Assembly (NCBI GenBank): GCA_964501535.1
Contig: CAZCSV010000002.1
Span: forward strand, 496,001 to 560,000
DNA length: 64,000 bases
Direction of reading: 5' to 3'
From: FEN-1279 sp964501535
GTDB taxonomy: Bacteria; Bacteroidota; Ignavibacteria; Tepidaquicellales; Tepidaquicellaceae
Shown: positions 1 through 9,247 of the stretch, in pieces
Numbering within the stretch: position 1 is the stretch's first letter
Layout: each line of letters starts with the position of its first letter
The notes under the pieces: model-generated
What the model was told of the DNA's origin: nothing
Databases searched by the model: none
What the model saw: only the letters and a program-made list of their open reading frames with translations
Program-made: the position numbers and the translations under genes

Positions 1-1538
1 GAAAATTCCATAATGGAATTCAGTGTTTTCATCAGTCTTCTTCCTGAAATCTGAATATAATGAGCCAGCTCCTTGAAATAAGCATCGGTCGATTCTTCCA
101 TAATGATTTCCGCAAAACCGAGTATCCCGTTCATTGGCGTTCTTAATTCATGACTCATGTTCGATAGCAAAGATGTTTTGAGCTTGCTGGCTTCTTCGGC
201 GTGTGTTTTTGCTTTTATTAATTCTTCTTCCGATTTCTTTGCGCAAATTGACATTGCAATCTGTTCCGATATGAAGTTAAGTATTTCAAGCTCTTGCTTC
301 TTATATCGTATTCCTTTGCTGTATGATTGAACTACGAGTACTCCGATAGCTTTATTCTTCGCCATCAATGGCACGCCGAGCCAGTCTATGGAATCTGCTC
401 CTATCGTTTCTACCGCTTTTTTTCTTAACAATTCCTTAAATACCCCGGGGTCTGCAAGCAATGGTTTACCGGTTTTTAAAACATATTCCGTCAGCCCCTT
501 CCCGAACCCTTTTGGCTTCGGTCTATCATCGATTTCATCTACGAAATACGGAAAAGTAATAATGTTTTTCTCGTCATCGTACAAAGCAATATAGAAATTA
601 TTGGCAGGCATTAGTTCGGAAATAATTGCGTGTACGGATTTATAAAGCTCATCCAACGTATCTATGGAGTGAGCAAGTTCGGAAATCTTGTAAACGGAAG
701 ACTTTATTTTCTCGTCCTTTTTTCTCCTTCTGATGTCTCTGACAACTACCTGTGATGACGGAACGCCGTTATAAATAAAAGGAATAGCCGTTACTTCGAC
801 GTCTATTACTTCTCCGTTTGGTGCAATAAATTTTTCTTCCAGGATATCGGAATGCTTTTTTTCTACCTGGCTCTTTTTTATTCTTTCGACTACGATATCG
901 GTATAATCGGGATGAACGAAACTTAAAACCGGTTTCCCCAATATTTCGTTTGCATTTTTGCAATGCAGAAGATTTAACATAGACTCGTTCACGTATACTA
1001 TAATTCCTTTGCTGTGTACCGCTATCCCGTCCGGAGAATGTTCAACCAGTAATCTGTATCTTTCTTCGGATTCCCGAAGCGCAAGCTCAGCTTTTTTCCT
1101 GTCCGTAATATCAATTTGTGTTCCCCAGATACCTATAAGTTTCCCTTTCTCAATAATGCCGATTGCGTTGTTGGAATAATATTTTTTATTGCCTTCGCTG
1201 TCAGTCTCCTCTGTTTCTGCATCGTAAATCTTATAATTTGCTTTAACAAATACTCTGTTTGTGTCAATATTAATCTGACTCTCTGTGTAAAAATCTTTTA
1301 AATGTTTTCCGATGATATCTTCAGGACGTTTATATCCGTACATTTTTGCCATAGAATCATTGCACTCGGCAACATAGCATAGCTCATAAAGCATTTTTAC
1401 CTGTTCATCCACAGGCAGCGAAATTGGTATTGGTTTATCAAAATCCATTCTGAAAATTCCTTCTCTTGCATATTTGTAAAACGAACTGAAATTGAAAGGA
1501 ATTTTTTTATTACCCGAAGTTTTTTTTTCGCTTTTCAT
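1..1538 (-). CDS. PAS/PAS/GAF sensor histidine kinase, C-terminus cut by window edge
   Basis: The first 512 codons are present; the gene runs off the left edge. Translation from the ATG at 1538-1536 gives an N-terminal PAS region (about residues 30-135), a second PAS after an ERYRLLVEHSPDGIAV segment, and a GAF domain (about 300-430). It ends in a HisKA dimerisation helix with the phospho-acceptor motif MSHELRTPMNGILGFAEI. The ATP-binding domain must lie outside. No signal peptide or membrane segment is visible, so a cytoplasmic sensor kinase is likely. PAS plus GAF suggests sensing of a small ligand or redox state, but the signal is unknown. No response regulator is next to it within the window. 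Confidence 0.9.
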   Translation of the reverse strand, partial: MKSEKKTSGNKKIPFNFSSFYKYAREGIFRMDFDKPIPISLPVDEQVKMLYELCYVAECNDSMAKMYGYKRPEDIIGKHLKDFYTESQINIDTNRVFVKANYKIYDAETEETDSEGNKKYYSNNAIGIIEKGKLIGIWGTQIDITDRKKAELALRESEERYRLLVEHSPDGIAVHSKGIIVYVNESMLNLLHCKNANEILGKPVLSFVHPDYTDIVVERIKKSQVEKKHSDILEEKFIAPNGEVIDVEVTAIPFIYNGVPSSQVVVRDIRRRKKDEKIKSSVYKISELAHSIDTLDELYKSVHAIISELMPANNFYIALYDDEKNIITFPYFVDEIDDRPKPKGFGKGLTEYVLKTGKPLLADPGVFKELLRKKAVETIGADSIDWLGVPLMAKNKAIGVLVVQSYSKGIRYKKQELEILNFISEQIAMSICAKKSEEELIKAKTHAEEASKLKTSLLSNMSHELRTPMNGILGFAEIIMEESTDAYFKELAHYIQISGRRLMKTLNSIMEF

Positions 1539-1738
1539 GGCTTGTATTTTTAAAAGTTTGATTTTTAATAGTCAGCAAGCATAAAAACGAGCGTTTTTGC
1601 AATCTACAAAAATTATTATCATATCACAATTTATTAAATGAGTTGTATTAATTTTTACTTAACATATGTATTTTATATATAACTATTCATCACTTTTATA
1701 AATTCATTTATTTTGATAAATTCATTGAAAATATTTGT

Positions 1739-2776
1739 ATGAAAGCTTTATTGCTAAATCAGGTTTGCGATTTAAAAGTATATAAAAATCCTCTTGTAAT
1801 ATCTGATATTCCGGAACCTGTTCCCGCAGAAAACGAAGTCTTGATAAAAATAAATGCGTGCGGAGTTTGCCATACCGAACTCGACGAGATTGAAGGCAGA
1901 ACTCCGCCTCCTGTTTTCCCGGTTGTACCCGGTCACCAGATAGTTGGCAAAGTAATCGGAAGAGGAAATAAAGCTCAAAAATTTCAGGTTGGAGACAGAG
2001 TTGGAATAGGATGGATATATTCGTCTTGCGGAAAATGTGAATATTGCCTTGAAGGAAATGATAATTTGTGTAACGAATTCAAAGCAACAGGCAGAGATGT
2101 AAACGGTGGATACGCCGAATATATGACCGTACCCGAATCCTCTGCTTTCTTAATCCCGGAATTATTTTCGGATTCGGAAGCCGCACCCCTGCTCTGTGCC
2201 GGTGCTATTGGATATCGCTCGGTAAAACTGGCAGACTTGAAAGACGGACAGAACCTTGGCTTGACTGGCTTTGGTGCATCCGCTCATTTAGTCCTAAAAA
2301 TGGTAAAATTTAAATATCCAAATTCAAAAATCTACGTTTTTGCCCGTAGTGCGGAAGAAAGAGAATTCGCCGTTCATCTCGGAGCGGAATGGGCAGGTGA
2401 TACTCTCGATAAATCACCTGAAAAATTGAACAGTATTATCGATACTACACCCGTCTGGATGCCCGTAGTCGAGGCGATGAAAAACCTGAAACCCGGTGGC
2501 AGACTCGTAATTAATGCAATCCGAAAGGAGGAAACCGACAAGGAATATCTCCTGAAAGTAAATTATCCCGAACACCTCTGGATGGAAAAAGAAATAAAAA
2601 GCGTTGCTAATGTTTCTTCTTCCGATATAGAAAATTTTTTGAGAATTGCAGGAGAAATTAAACTTAAACCCGAATATCAGATGTACCCCCTTGAAGATGC
2701 TAATACTGCCTTGCTCGAACTGAAACAGAGAAAAATAAGAGGCGCCAAGGTTTTGATAATTAGTTCTGAATTTTGA
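1739..2776 (+). CDS. zinc-dependent alcohol dehydrogenase (MDR superfamily)
   Basis: 345 aa, full length for the medium-chain dehydrogenase family. The catalytic zinc ligands are visible as C44 (GVCHTEL), H66 (VPGHQ) and C153. The structural zinc site has four cysteines in CGKCEYCLEGNDNLC (C97, C100, C103, C111). A Rossmann turn follows at LTGFGASAH. The family oxidises primary alcohols or reduces aldehydes with NAD(P)H, and the overall pattern resembles the AdhA/COG1064 group. It precedes the DUF438 gene by about 200 bp with a regulatory palindrome between, so it is probably a separate transcription unit. The exact substrate is not readable from the sequence. Confidence 0.9.
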   Translation: MKALLLNQVCDLKVYKNPLVISDIPEPVPAENEVLIKINACGVCHTELDEIEGRTPPPVFPVVPGHQIVGKVIGRGNKAQKFQVGDRVGIGWIYSSCGKCEYCLEGNDNLCNEFKATGRDVNGGYAEYMTVPESSAFLIPELFSDSEAAPLLCAGAIGYRSVKLADLKDGQNLGLTGFGASAHLVLKMVKFKYPNSKIYVFARSAEEREFAVHLGAEWAGDTLDKSPEKLNSIIDTTPVWMPVVEAMKNLKPGGRLVINAIRKEETDKEYLLKVNYPEHLWMEKEIKSVANVSSSDIENFLRIAGEIKLKPEYQMYPLEDANTALLELKQRKIRGAKVLIISSEF

Positions 2777-2881
2777 ATTATGAATGCTGAATGAAAAAGT
2801 AAAAAAGCTTACCATAATATTTCTAATATTTATTATTTTAAGAATCTACCGGTATCAATTATTCCCCGACCTGAAAATGAT

Positions 2882-2899
2882 TTTTGACTTAAGTCAAAA
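2882..2899. promoter_or_regulatory. 18-bp perfect palindrome, FNR/DNR-like operator
   Basis: TTTTGACTTAAGTCAAAA is a perfect inverted repeat. Its core TTGAC-N4-GTCAA differs by one symmetric base from the FNR/DNR consensus TTGAT-N4-ATCAA. It lies about 84 bp before the DUF438-hemerythrin start, a position that allows class II activation (site centred near -41). That a CRP/FNR-family regulator binds here is inference from sequence and from the function of the downstream genes. Confidence 0.6.
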
Positions 2900-2982
2900 T
2901 AAGGAATTTTTTTGGAATGAACACTATTGTGAAGTTGTTTTAAAAGAAAGAAACAAATTAAAAATATACAAAGGAAAATAAA

Positions 2983-4215
2983 ATGAGTGAATTAATAAAC
3001 AACAGCAGAAAAAGAATTGATGAACTAAAAGAGCTTCTTCTGAAAATTCATAAAGGAATTAATATCGAAGAAGTGAAAAATGAGTTAACTGCGGCTCTCG
3101 GAAATATCCCCTACGGTGAGGTCGTTCAGGCAGAACAGGAACTTATATCAGAAGGCTTACCTCCATCGGAAATTCAGAAGTATTGCGATTTGCACTCGGA
3201 GGCTTTAAGGGAAAATATAGATTTGACTTATATGAAAAATGTCCCCGAAGGACATCCCGTTCATATACTCCGAGAAGAAAACAAAGCACTCGAAAGCGAG
3301 GTGACGAAACTAAAAGATATTTTCATAAAAATTAAATTTAGCAAAGAACAAATAGATGCGGAAGCTGAGTTTCTGAGAATACGTGAAATTTTTAACAACT
3401 TGACTGATATCGAAAGACATTACACTAAAAAAGAAAATCTGCTTTTCTCTTACCTCGAGAAATACGAAATAACGGGTCCGTCAACCGTTATGTGGGGGAA
3501 GGATGATGAGGTGAGAAGCTTTATTAAATCCGCAAAAGGTGTGTTTAATCTGGGCGGAAAATGCGACAGGGAAACACTCGACGGATATATAGAGTTTGTT
3601 TTTAAACCTGCCGCGGATGCAATTTCGGAAATGAAGGACAAAGAGGAAAAGATATTGTTTCCTATGTGTCTGGATAAATTCACTGAAATAGACTGGTATG
3701 AAATTTACACCCAGTTTGATGAATTAGGATACTGCCTGTACTACCCGCAAACGGAATGGAAACCTGACGTTGCACCGCAGATTAAAAAAGAAAAAATATC
3801 GGGCGATAAAATAAAATTGTCAACCGGCTCCTTTACGGTGGAGGAGCTTGAAGCCGTAATGAGTGCATTACCCGTCGATTTGACTTTCGTGGATAAGGAC
3901 GATAAGGTGAAATTCTTTTCACACGGAGGGAACAGGATTTTCGACAGGAATAAGGCAATACTCGGTCGGGAAGTACAGTACTGTCATCCGCCGTCGAGCG
4001 TTCATATCGTCGATAAAATATTAAATGATTTTAAGAGCGGAGACCAGGATTCCGCAAAGTTCTGGATTAATATTAAAAATATGTTCGTTCACATCGCATA
4101 TTATGCCGTTAGAAACGAAAAGGGGGAATACCTTGGGACACTCGAAGTCACTCACGATATAAACCAATATAAAAAAGCCGAGGGCGAAAAAAGACTCCTC
4201 AGTTACGAAAAATAA
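2983..4215 (+). CDS. DUF438 / hemerythrin-like / PAS domain protein
   Basis: 410 aa. Residues 1-75 match the DUF438 N-terminal helical domain. Residues about 100-260 form a hemerythrin-like bundle with the motifs IERHYTKKENLLF, VMWGKDDEVR and KEEKILFPM. Residues about 290-400 form a PAS-type fold (TFVDKDDKVKFFSHGG ... EYLGTLEVTHDI). Proteins of this architecture occur with anaerobic and nitrosative stress genes and probably sense or bind O2 or NO at a di-iron site. Only some of the canonical hemerythrin His ligands are obvious. It is followed after 7 bp by a DUF1858/DUF2249 gene, so the two are probably co-transcribed. The upstream FNR-like palindrome fits anaerobic control. Confidence 0.85.
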   Translation: MSELINNSRKRIDELKELLLKIHKGINIEEVKNELTAALGNIPYGEVVQAEQELISEGLPPSEIQKYCDLHSEALRENIDLTYMKNVPEGHPVHILREENKALESEVTKLKDIFIKIKFSKEQIDAEAEFLRIREIFNNLTDIERHYTKKENLLFSYLEKYEITGPSTVMWGKDDEVRSFIKSAKGVFNLGGKCDRETLDGYIEFVFKPAADAISEMKDKEEKILFPMCLDKFTEIDWYEIYTQFDELGYCLYYPQTEWKPDVAPQIKKEKISGDKIKLSTGSFTVEELEAVMSALPVDLTFVDKDDKVKFFSHGGNRIFDRNKAILGREVQYCHPPSSVHIVDKILNDFKSGDQDSAKFWINIKNMFVHIAYYAVRNEKGEYLGTLEVTHDINQYKKAEGEKRLLSYEK

Positions 4216-4222
4216 AAAATAT

Positions 4223-4744
4223 ATGGATAAAAAATTAATAATAACACCCGACGTAAAAATATATGAATTGCTCGAAGCTTATCCTCAGCTCGAGGATGTT
4301 TTAATCGGTATATCACCCGTGTTCGTTAAACTGAAGAAGCCTGTTTTAAGAAAAACTATCGCAAGGGTAACCTCCATAAAACAGGCATCTGTTGTTGGAA
4401 AGGTAAGCTTGAACGATATGATAAATAGACTGCGGGAAGCTGTGGGACAGGGTAAGGAAGAATATAAAAATATCGATTTGGGTAAAAAAGAAAAACCGGA
4501 ATGGACTGTAAATGAAAATATAAAAATTGAATATGATGCAAGGGATGACCTCGATAACGGTATACAACCGCTGAATAAAGTGTTAAAGGAAACAAAGGAA
4601 TTCAAGACGGGGGAGAAATATTTGTTGACTACCGCGTTTATACCTCTGCCGATGATAGAACTGCTGGAAGGAAACGGATTCCAATGCTATTCCGAAGTAA
4701 TCAGCGATAATGAAGTGAGAAATTATTTCCTGAAAAATAATTAA
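4223..4744 (+). CDS. DUF1858 and DUF2249-like domain protein
   Basis: 173 aa with no signal peptide. Residues 1-65 match DUF1858 (ITPDVKIYELLEAYPQLEDVLIG ... VSLNDMINRLREAVG), a small helical domain common in anaerobes. Residues about 95-173 resemble DUF2249, a sulfur-carrier/TusA-like fold, ending in a segment around PLPMIELLEGNGFQCYS. It sits 7 bp after the DUF438-hemerythrin gene, a pairing often seen in NO and anaerobic-respiration loci. The molecular function is not established. A role as partner of the hemerythrin protein is inferred from the operon. Confidence 0.8.
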   Translation: MDKKLIITPDVKIYELLEAYPQLEDVLIGISPVFVKLKKPVLRKTIARVTSIKQASVVGKVSLNDMINRLREAVGQGKEEYKNIDLGKKEKPEWTVNENIKIEYDARDDLDNGIQPLNKVLKETKEFKTGEKYLLTTAFIPLPMIELLEGNGFQCYSEVISDNEVRNYFLKNN

Positions 4745-4914
4745 TTATATTATAAATGTAATTCTCTGTTTCTCTTGTTAAATCCGGGTTCTGAAACGGT
4801 TTCTATGTAACTTTCTGTCTTCGGTCTGGTTCTCCTTCGCCGATAGAACAAGCAAATGGTTTAATCAGTATTATCATACTATAGGTGATATATTCAGCAA
4901 TATAAATTTATGAC

Positions 4915-5289
4915 ATGCGTTCCGGAAATACGGGTAACCTTATTAACTGGACCTTGAATCTGAAATATTCGACGCAGATATCGGTGAAAAAAGTGGAAAA
5001 TGAAATTCCCGATGATTTTAAATTGTATCAGAATTATCCGAATCCGTTTAATCCCTCTACAAAAATAAAATTCAGGATTAAAGAACCGGGATTTGTGAAA
5101 TTAAAAGTCTTTAATCTGATAGGCAAAGAAATTGCTACATTGGTTAATGAAAATCTTCAGGCCGGTGTATATGAAATTCCGTTTAATATAAATCAGTTCG
5201 CTGATAAAAATATTTCCAGCGGAGTTTATTTCTATCGCCTTGAAACAAATAATTTTATCCAAACGAAAAAAATGATTGTGATAAAATAA
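4915..5289 (+). CDS. T9SS sorting-domain fragment, probable remnant of a secreted P-domain protein
   Basis: The 124-aa ORF has no signal peptide and consists mainly of a T9SS type A sorting domain (LYQNYPNPFNPSTKI ... SSGVYFYRLETNNF ... KKMIVIK). The N-terminal piece YDMRSGNTGNLINWTLNLKY looks like the tail of a proprotein-convertase P-domain, where GxTGxLxxWxL is typical. The frame is closed by a TAA just upstream (4903-4905). Another frame upstream (FADRTSKWFNQYYHTIGDIFSN) also reads protein-like, so the 5' part of a larger exported protein seems to have decayed or been deleted. Export would need a signal sequence that is absent. Confidence 0.6.
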   Translation: MRSGNTGNLINWTLNLKYSTQISVKKVENEIPDDFKLYQNYPNPFNPSTKIKFRIKEPGFVKLKVFNLIGKEIATLVNENLQAGVYEIPFNINQFADKNISSGVYFYRLETNNFIQTKKMIVIK

Positions 5290-5347
5290 TGCAATAAAAA
5301 TTATTAATAATTTTAAAAATAATAAATTTTTTTTTTATAAATCTTTG

Positions 5348-5905
5348 TTATTGAATTTCTGCATCAGCTGGAACTTCAAACAATTTATCCGGTATTGTAG
5401 CGTTTAAATCAAATTCGTATGCAATAGTTTCAATGTTTTCAACGTTATTCTGAACTTTCAGGACGTATGTATCAGAAGCAACCCAAATTTTATTTCCAAC
5501 TTCATTTTCATATATAGAACATTGATAACCAAGTAACGATTCGTTACCAATCAGTTTTGAATAATCTTTATAATTTTGAAGACTTAAAAATTGTATTCCG
5601 TTCTTAAATTCATCGTGTGATTGTATAATTGGGATTCTGGTTCCGACTTTTTTACCATCAACTTCGTTAATTATGGTTAATTCCTGTCCTAAAAGATAAG
5701 TTAATTTTAATGAATTTGACCCTTCGGTTTTAACGTATTCGACTATCTTAAATTTATCAGGTTTTGAATAAATAAGCATACTATCAACTGATAATAAAGC
5801 TGTTCCCCTGTATTTAACAAAAAAACTATCTACTCTGACGTCTGATTGCGAATAAGAGCTGGCAGAAAAAAATACAAAAAAGATAAATAAAATACTTTTT
5901 TTCAT
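5348..5905 (-). CDS. secreted LolA/DUF4412-like protein
   Basis: 185 aa with a clear Sec signal peptide (MKKSILFIFFVFFSASSYSQ). The mature part has the pattern of small outer-membrane lipoprotein-sorting-like (LolA or DUF4412) proteins: a GYQCSIYE segment, KIWVASDTYVLKVQ, and a C-terminal IPDKLFEVPADAEIQ. These probably adopt the LolA-type half-barrel that binds lipids in the periplasm. No T9SS tail is present. It is a single-gene unit, divergent from the S46 peptidase. The family assignment is by pattern and the function is inferred. Confidence 0.6.
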   Translation of the reverse strand: MKKSILFIFFVFFSASSYSQSDVRVDSFFVKYRGTALLSVDSMLIYSKPDKFKIVEYVKTEGSNSLKLTYLLGQELTIINEVDGKKVGTRIPIIQSHDEFKNGIQFLSLQNYKDYSKLIGNESLLGYQCSIYENEVGNKIWVASDTYVLKVQNNVENIETIAYEFDLNATIPDKLFEVPADAEIQ

Positions 5906-6127
5906 AACGTTCTCCTTTTAAATTGTTAAAATATAGTAAAAATAATTATTTAATTGAAAAAAGAAAATCTAAATTTCTGTAAATAATGCTGAAAATTTAT
6001 TTTTAATTTCGGTAACAATTTTTTTTAATTTACGTAAACAAATATAGTTTTTTATTAATAAAATGCAAATTACAAAATCACTGCTTTAAATAATTAAAAA
6101 ATATTGTTAAACTTAACTTAAGGTAAA

Positions 6128-8278
6128 ATGAAAAAAATCATTTCTACAATTATTCTGCTTTTCCTTTTTGTGTTTTCGGTTTCCGCACAGGAAGGAATGT
6201 GGTTATTAAATCAGATTAATAATCTTGAACTGAACAAAAAAGGTTTAAAAATCGATGTTGGTAATGTTTACAATCCTGATAAACCGTCTCTGTACAATGC
6301 AGTGATACAATTGGGCGGAGGTTCGGGTTCATTTGTCTCTCCCGATGGTTTAATACTGACAAATCATCACGTTGCTTATACCGGATTACAGCGTGCTTCG
6401 AGCAAGGATAATGATTATATTACTAACGGATTCCTTGCAAGAAACCGCACTGATGAAATTCAGGCATTAGGATACCAGGCAAGACTCTTGGTCGAAATGA
6501 AAGACGTTACTTCTCAAATATTGGATGCGGTAAAAGGTGTTACTGATGCAGCTGAAAGAAGAAATAAAATTACTAAAAAATCTAACGAAATTTCCGATGC
6601 AGCAACAAAGGGGATTGATGATTTAAATGCAGCCGTGAGTGAATTATATGAGGGAGGGCAATATATACTTTACGTTTATAAGATAATTAAGGATGTCAGG
6701 ATTGTTTATGCTCCTCCTCTTTCAATAGGAAATTACGGCGGTGAAACAGATAACTGGATGTGGCCCAGACATACGGGTGATTTTACTTATATGAGAGCGT
6801 ATGTATCCCCTGATGGTAAAGGCAGTGAATACAGCCCCGGTAATGTTCCTTACAAACCGAAGGTCTGGTTAAAAATTGCCAAAGATTTTTTAAAGGACGG
6901 AGATTTCACGTTTTGTATGGGTTTTCCGGGATTTACTACGAGATACAGGTCGTCTACTTCGGTATACTGGAATCTAAATGAAAATTTTCCGTTTACGATA
7001 AAAAATTTCAAGGAAGTAATTTCTCTTCTGGAAGAAACTTCAAAAAATAGTCCCGAAGGAAAAATTAAAGTCGCAAACCAGATAAAAGGCCTTGCAAATG
7101 TAATGAAGAATTACCAGGGAAAAGTAGACGGGATGAAGAAAACAAATTTCCTTCAGAAGAAATATGATTTCGAAAGTGAATTTATGAAATGGGTGAATAG
7201 CGATGCGACTCGAAAAGCAAAGTACGGAGACATTTTACAGAAGGAAAAAGATTTATATACAAACTTACTCGAAAAGACAAAGAAGAGAGATAATATTTTT
7301 GGAATTTTCCAGGGTTTGGCAAGTACACAGCTTACAATCGCAGGAAGAATTTATGCTTTAGGGGTTCAGGTCGTAAAGCCTGAAAGTGAAAGACTTCCGG
7401 GTTACTCGGATAGAAATATAGAACGTGTTAAAAACAATGTACAATTAAATTATATGAATTATTATGAACCTTCAGATAAAGCATTATTAATCAGGGCATT
7501 GAAAATGGCAAATGAATTGCCGGAAGGACAAAGAATAAAAGGGCTTGATTATATATTTAATGATAAATCACAAACAATCGAACAATTTGTAGATAATGCT
7601 TTTAAAAATTCCAAATTAAATGATGTTGAATATACAAGAGGGCTTATAGGGAAAAACGTGAAAGAATTAGAAGCATTAAATGACCCGTTTTTCAAAATGG
7701 CGGCAAGCTTGTATCCGGAAAGCGAAGAGATAAGAATTAATTATCAGAATTTTTCCGATAATGTTACATTTTTAAGAAAATTTTATGTCGAAGCTCTTTA
7801 TCAATGGAAGGGACAAAGTATGTATCCTGATGCGGACGGTTCGTTAAGGTTTTCTTGCGGTAATGTTGAAGGTTATGCTCCCGCAGATGCGGTATGGTAT
7901 TTTCCTTTTACTACTTTAAAGGGTGTTATTGATAAAAATAAGGATGAAGAACCGTTTGACGCTCCGAAAGATTTAATTGATTTGTATAAAAACAAGGATT
8001 TTGGTAAGTGGTACAATCCGACTTTAAAAGATGTTCCTATCGCATTTCTTCACCATAACGACGGTTCGGGAGGAAGCAGCGGAAGCCCTGTGATGAACGC
8101 AAAAGGTGAACTGATAGGTCTGGATTTTGACGGGAATTATGAAGCTATGATTGGCGACTGGCAATATGATTATACGTTGCAAAGATCTATCACCGTCGAT
8201 ATACATTATGTCTTATTCATTACGGAGAAGTTTGCCAAAGCAGGTTTTCTGTTAGATGAAATGGGAGTGAAATATTAG
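6128..8278 (+). CDS. S46 family dipeptidyl-peptidase (DPP7-like)
   Basis: 716 aa, the usual S46 length, with signal peptide (cleavage after SVSA, residue 20). The catalytic His lies in TNHHVAY (H80/H81), the Asp region is GGETDNWMWPRHTGDF, and the nucleophile is in GSGGSSGSPV near residue 650. The S1-pocket segment reads GLDFDGNYEAM with Gly after FD. In characterised S46 enzymes Gly at this place goes with DPP7-type hydrophobic P1 preference, and Arg with DPP11 (Asp/Glu). The enzyme releases dipeptides from peptide N-termini in the periplasm. It is monocistronic with a strong terminator after it and fits a peptide-feeding lifestyle. Confidence 0.93.
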   Translation: MKKIISTIILLFLFVFSVSAQEGMWLLNQINNLELNKKGLKIDVGNVYNPDKPSLYNAVIQLGGGSGSFVSPDGLILTNHHVAYTGLQRASSKDNDYITNGFLARNRTDEIQALGYQARLLVEMKDVTSQILDAVKGVTDAAERRNKITKKSNEISDAATKGIDDLNAAVSELYEGGQYILYVYKIIKDVRIVYAPPLSIGNYGGETDNWMWPRHTGDFTYMRAYVSPDGKGSEYSPGNVPYKPKVWLKIAKDFLKDGDFTFCMGFPGFTTRYRSSTSVYWNLNENFPFTIKNFKEVISLLEETSKNSPEGKIKVANQIKGLANVMKNYQGKVDGMKKTNFLQKKYDFESEFMKWVNSDATRKAKYGDILQKEKDLYTNLLEKTKKRDNIFGIFQGLASTQLTIAGRIYALGVQVVKPESERLPGYSDRNIERVKNNVQLNYMNYYEPSDKALLIRALKMANELPEGQRIKGLDYIFNDKSQTIEQFVDNAFKNSKLNDVEYTRGLIGKNVKELEALNDPFFKMAASLYPESEEIRINYQNFSDNVTFLRKFYVEALYQWKGQSMYPDADGSLRFSCGNVEGYAPADAVWYFPFTTLKGVIDKNKDEEPFDAPKDLIDLYKNKDFGKWYNPTLKDVPIAFLHHNDGSGGSSGSPVMNAKGELIGLDFDGNYEAMIGDWQYDYTLQRSITVDIHYVLFITEKFAKAGFLLDEMGVKY

Positions 8279-8305
8279 AAAATTATAAGATATCTTAAAT
8301 TCATT

Positions 8306-8338
8306 AAAAACCCTGAAATATCTTTCAGGGTTTTTTTT
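8306..8338 (+). terminator. intrinsic terminator after S46 peptidase
   Basis: The inverted repeat AACCCTGAAA / TTTCAGGGTT, loop TATC, is followed by eight T. It lies about 30 bp past the stop of the peptidase gene. Confidence 0.85.
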
Positions 8339-8387
8339 ATGTGTTCATTGAATTGAAATATTGATTTGAAAGATTTATGTTTGATAT

Positions 8388-9170
8388 ATGCCGGAAAAAC
8401 CTGAAAAAATAAAAGGCAAAACTTATTCACTCTTCGGTGAGAGTGATAATACTGAAAAATTTTACGGATTTATTGACGGAATTTTGGATGAATTATTAAA
8501 AACCTTTAAGGGCGAAGAGGAATTGCTGAATAATCTGCAAAAGGTAAGCACTAAAAAGAAAAAATATGATTTATTTTTAAAGCAAAATGATATTTTAAAA
8601 AAATATGAGAAAACTTTTGAATCATACGTGTATAATGTGGACGAACATATAAAAAATATGTCGGTTTTCAAATTCTTGAAAAGCGATTTAAAGACCAGGC
8701 AATGGCAGTATTATTTATATATGCTAGAATTTGCGCTGACGAACAGGCTTTTCAAAAATGGTTTTATAAAATGTAATGTGAAGATTGCTCTGCTCCCGCA
8801 CTGCCTGAAAGACTTATCCGGGAAATGCAAGGCGGAAATGAACGGATTCGATTACCAGTGCAAACATTGCTCAAAAGAATGTTTTGTAAATGAAGCAAGC
8901 AGAATATTAAAGGGTTATAATATAGAGCCGTATATCTGGATGTCGGCAGATTTGAAAAAAATGGCTAAGAAAAATTTCAAAGAAAAAAAATCGCTTGGCG
9001 TCTTCGGAATTGCCTGCATCCCGCAATTAATCAGGGGAATGCGGATGTGTGAAAAGAAAAATATTCCCGTGATGGGTCTTCCCCTTGATGCAAACAGATG
9101 TGTGAGGTGGATGGGAAATTTTAATCCGAATTCTGTTAATCTGAGTATTCTGAAAAATATTCTAAACTAA
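8388..9170 (+). CDS. DUF116 family protein
   Basis: 260 aa, no signal peptide. The C-terminal half carries the DUF116 cysteine pattern: LPHCLKDLSGKCKA, YQCKHCSKECFV, GIACIPQ, RMCEKK and ANRCVRW. The family is thought to bind metal or an iron-sulfur cluster. The biochemical role is unknown. The N-terminal 80 residues are lysine-rich and helical. It stands alone, between the S46 terminator and a convergent terminator shared with the cupredoxin gene. Confidence 0.85.
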   Translation: MPEKPEKIKGKTYSLFGESDNTEKFYGFIDGILDELLKTFKGEEELLNNLQKVSTKKKKYDLFLKQNDILKKYEKTFESYVYNVDEHIKNMSVFKFLKSDLKTRQWQYYLYMLEFALTNRLFKNGFIKCNVKIALLPHCLKDLSGKCKAEMNGFDYQCKHCSKECFVNEASRILKGYNIEPYIWMSADLKKMAKKNFKEKKSLGVFGIACIPQLIRGMRMCEKKNIPVMGLPLDANRCVRWMGNFNPNSVNLSILKNILN

Positions 9171-9182
9171 TCAAAATTATAA

Positions 9183-9213
9183 AAGCATTCCCAATATAAA
9201 ATTGAGAATGCTT
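9183..9213. terminator. bidirectional terminator between convergent genes
   Basis: The inverted repeat AAGCATTC-c-CAAT / ATTG-a-GAATGCTT lies between the convergent DUF116 and cupredoxin genes, with A-rich and T-rich flanks on the two sides. Confidence 0.6.
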
Positions 9214-9247
9214 CTTGTAATTCAATATGTAATGCCGATAATTTAAG

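Noticed and set aside
2784..2981. 65-codon ORF between the alcohol dehydrogenase and the DUF438 gene
   Set aside because: It runs over the FNR-like palindrome and the RBS of the next gene, has AT-driven composition, and shows no signal, domain or family pattern.
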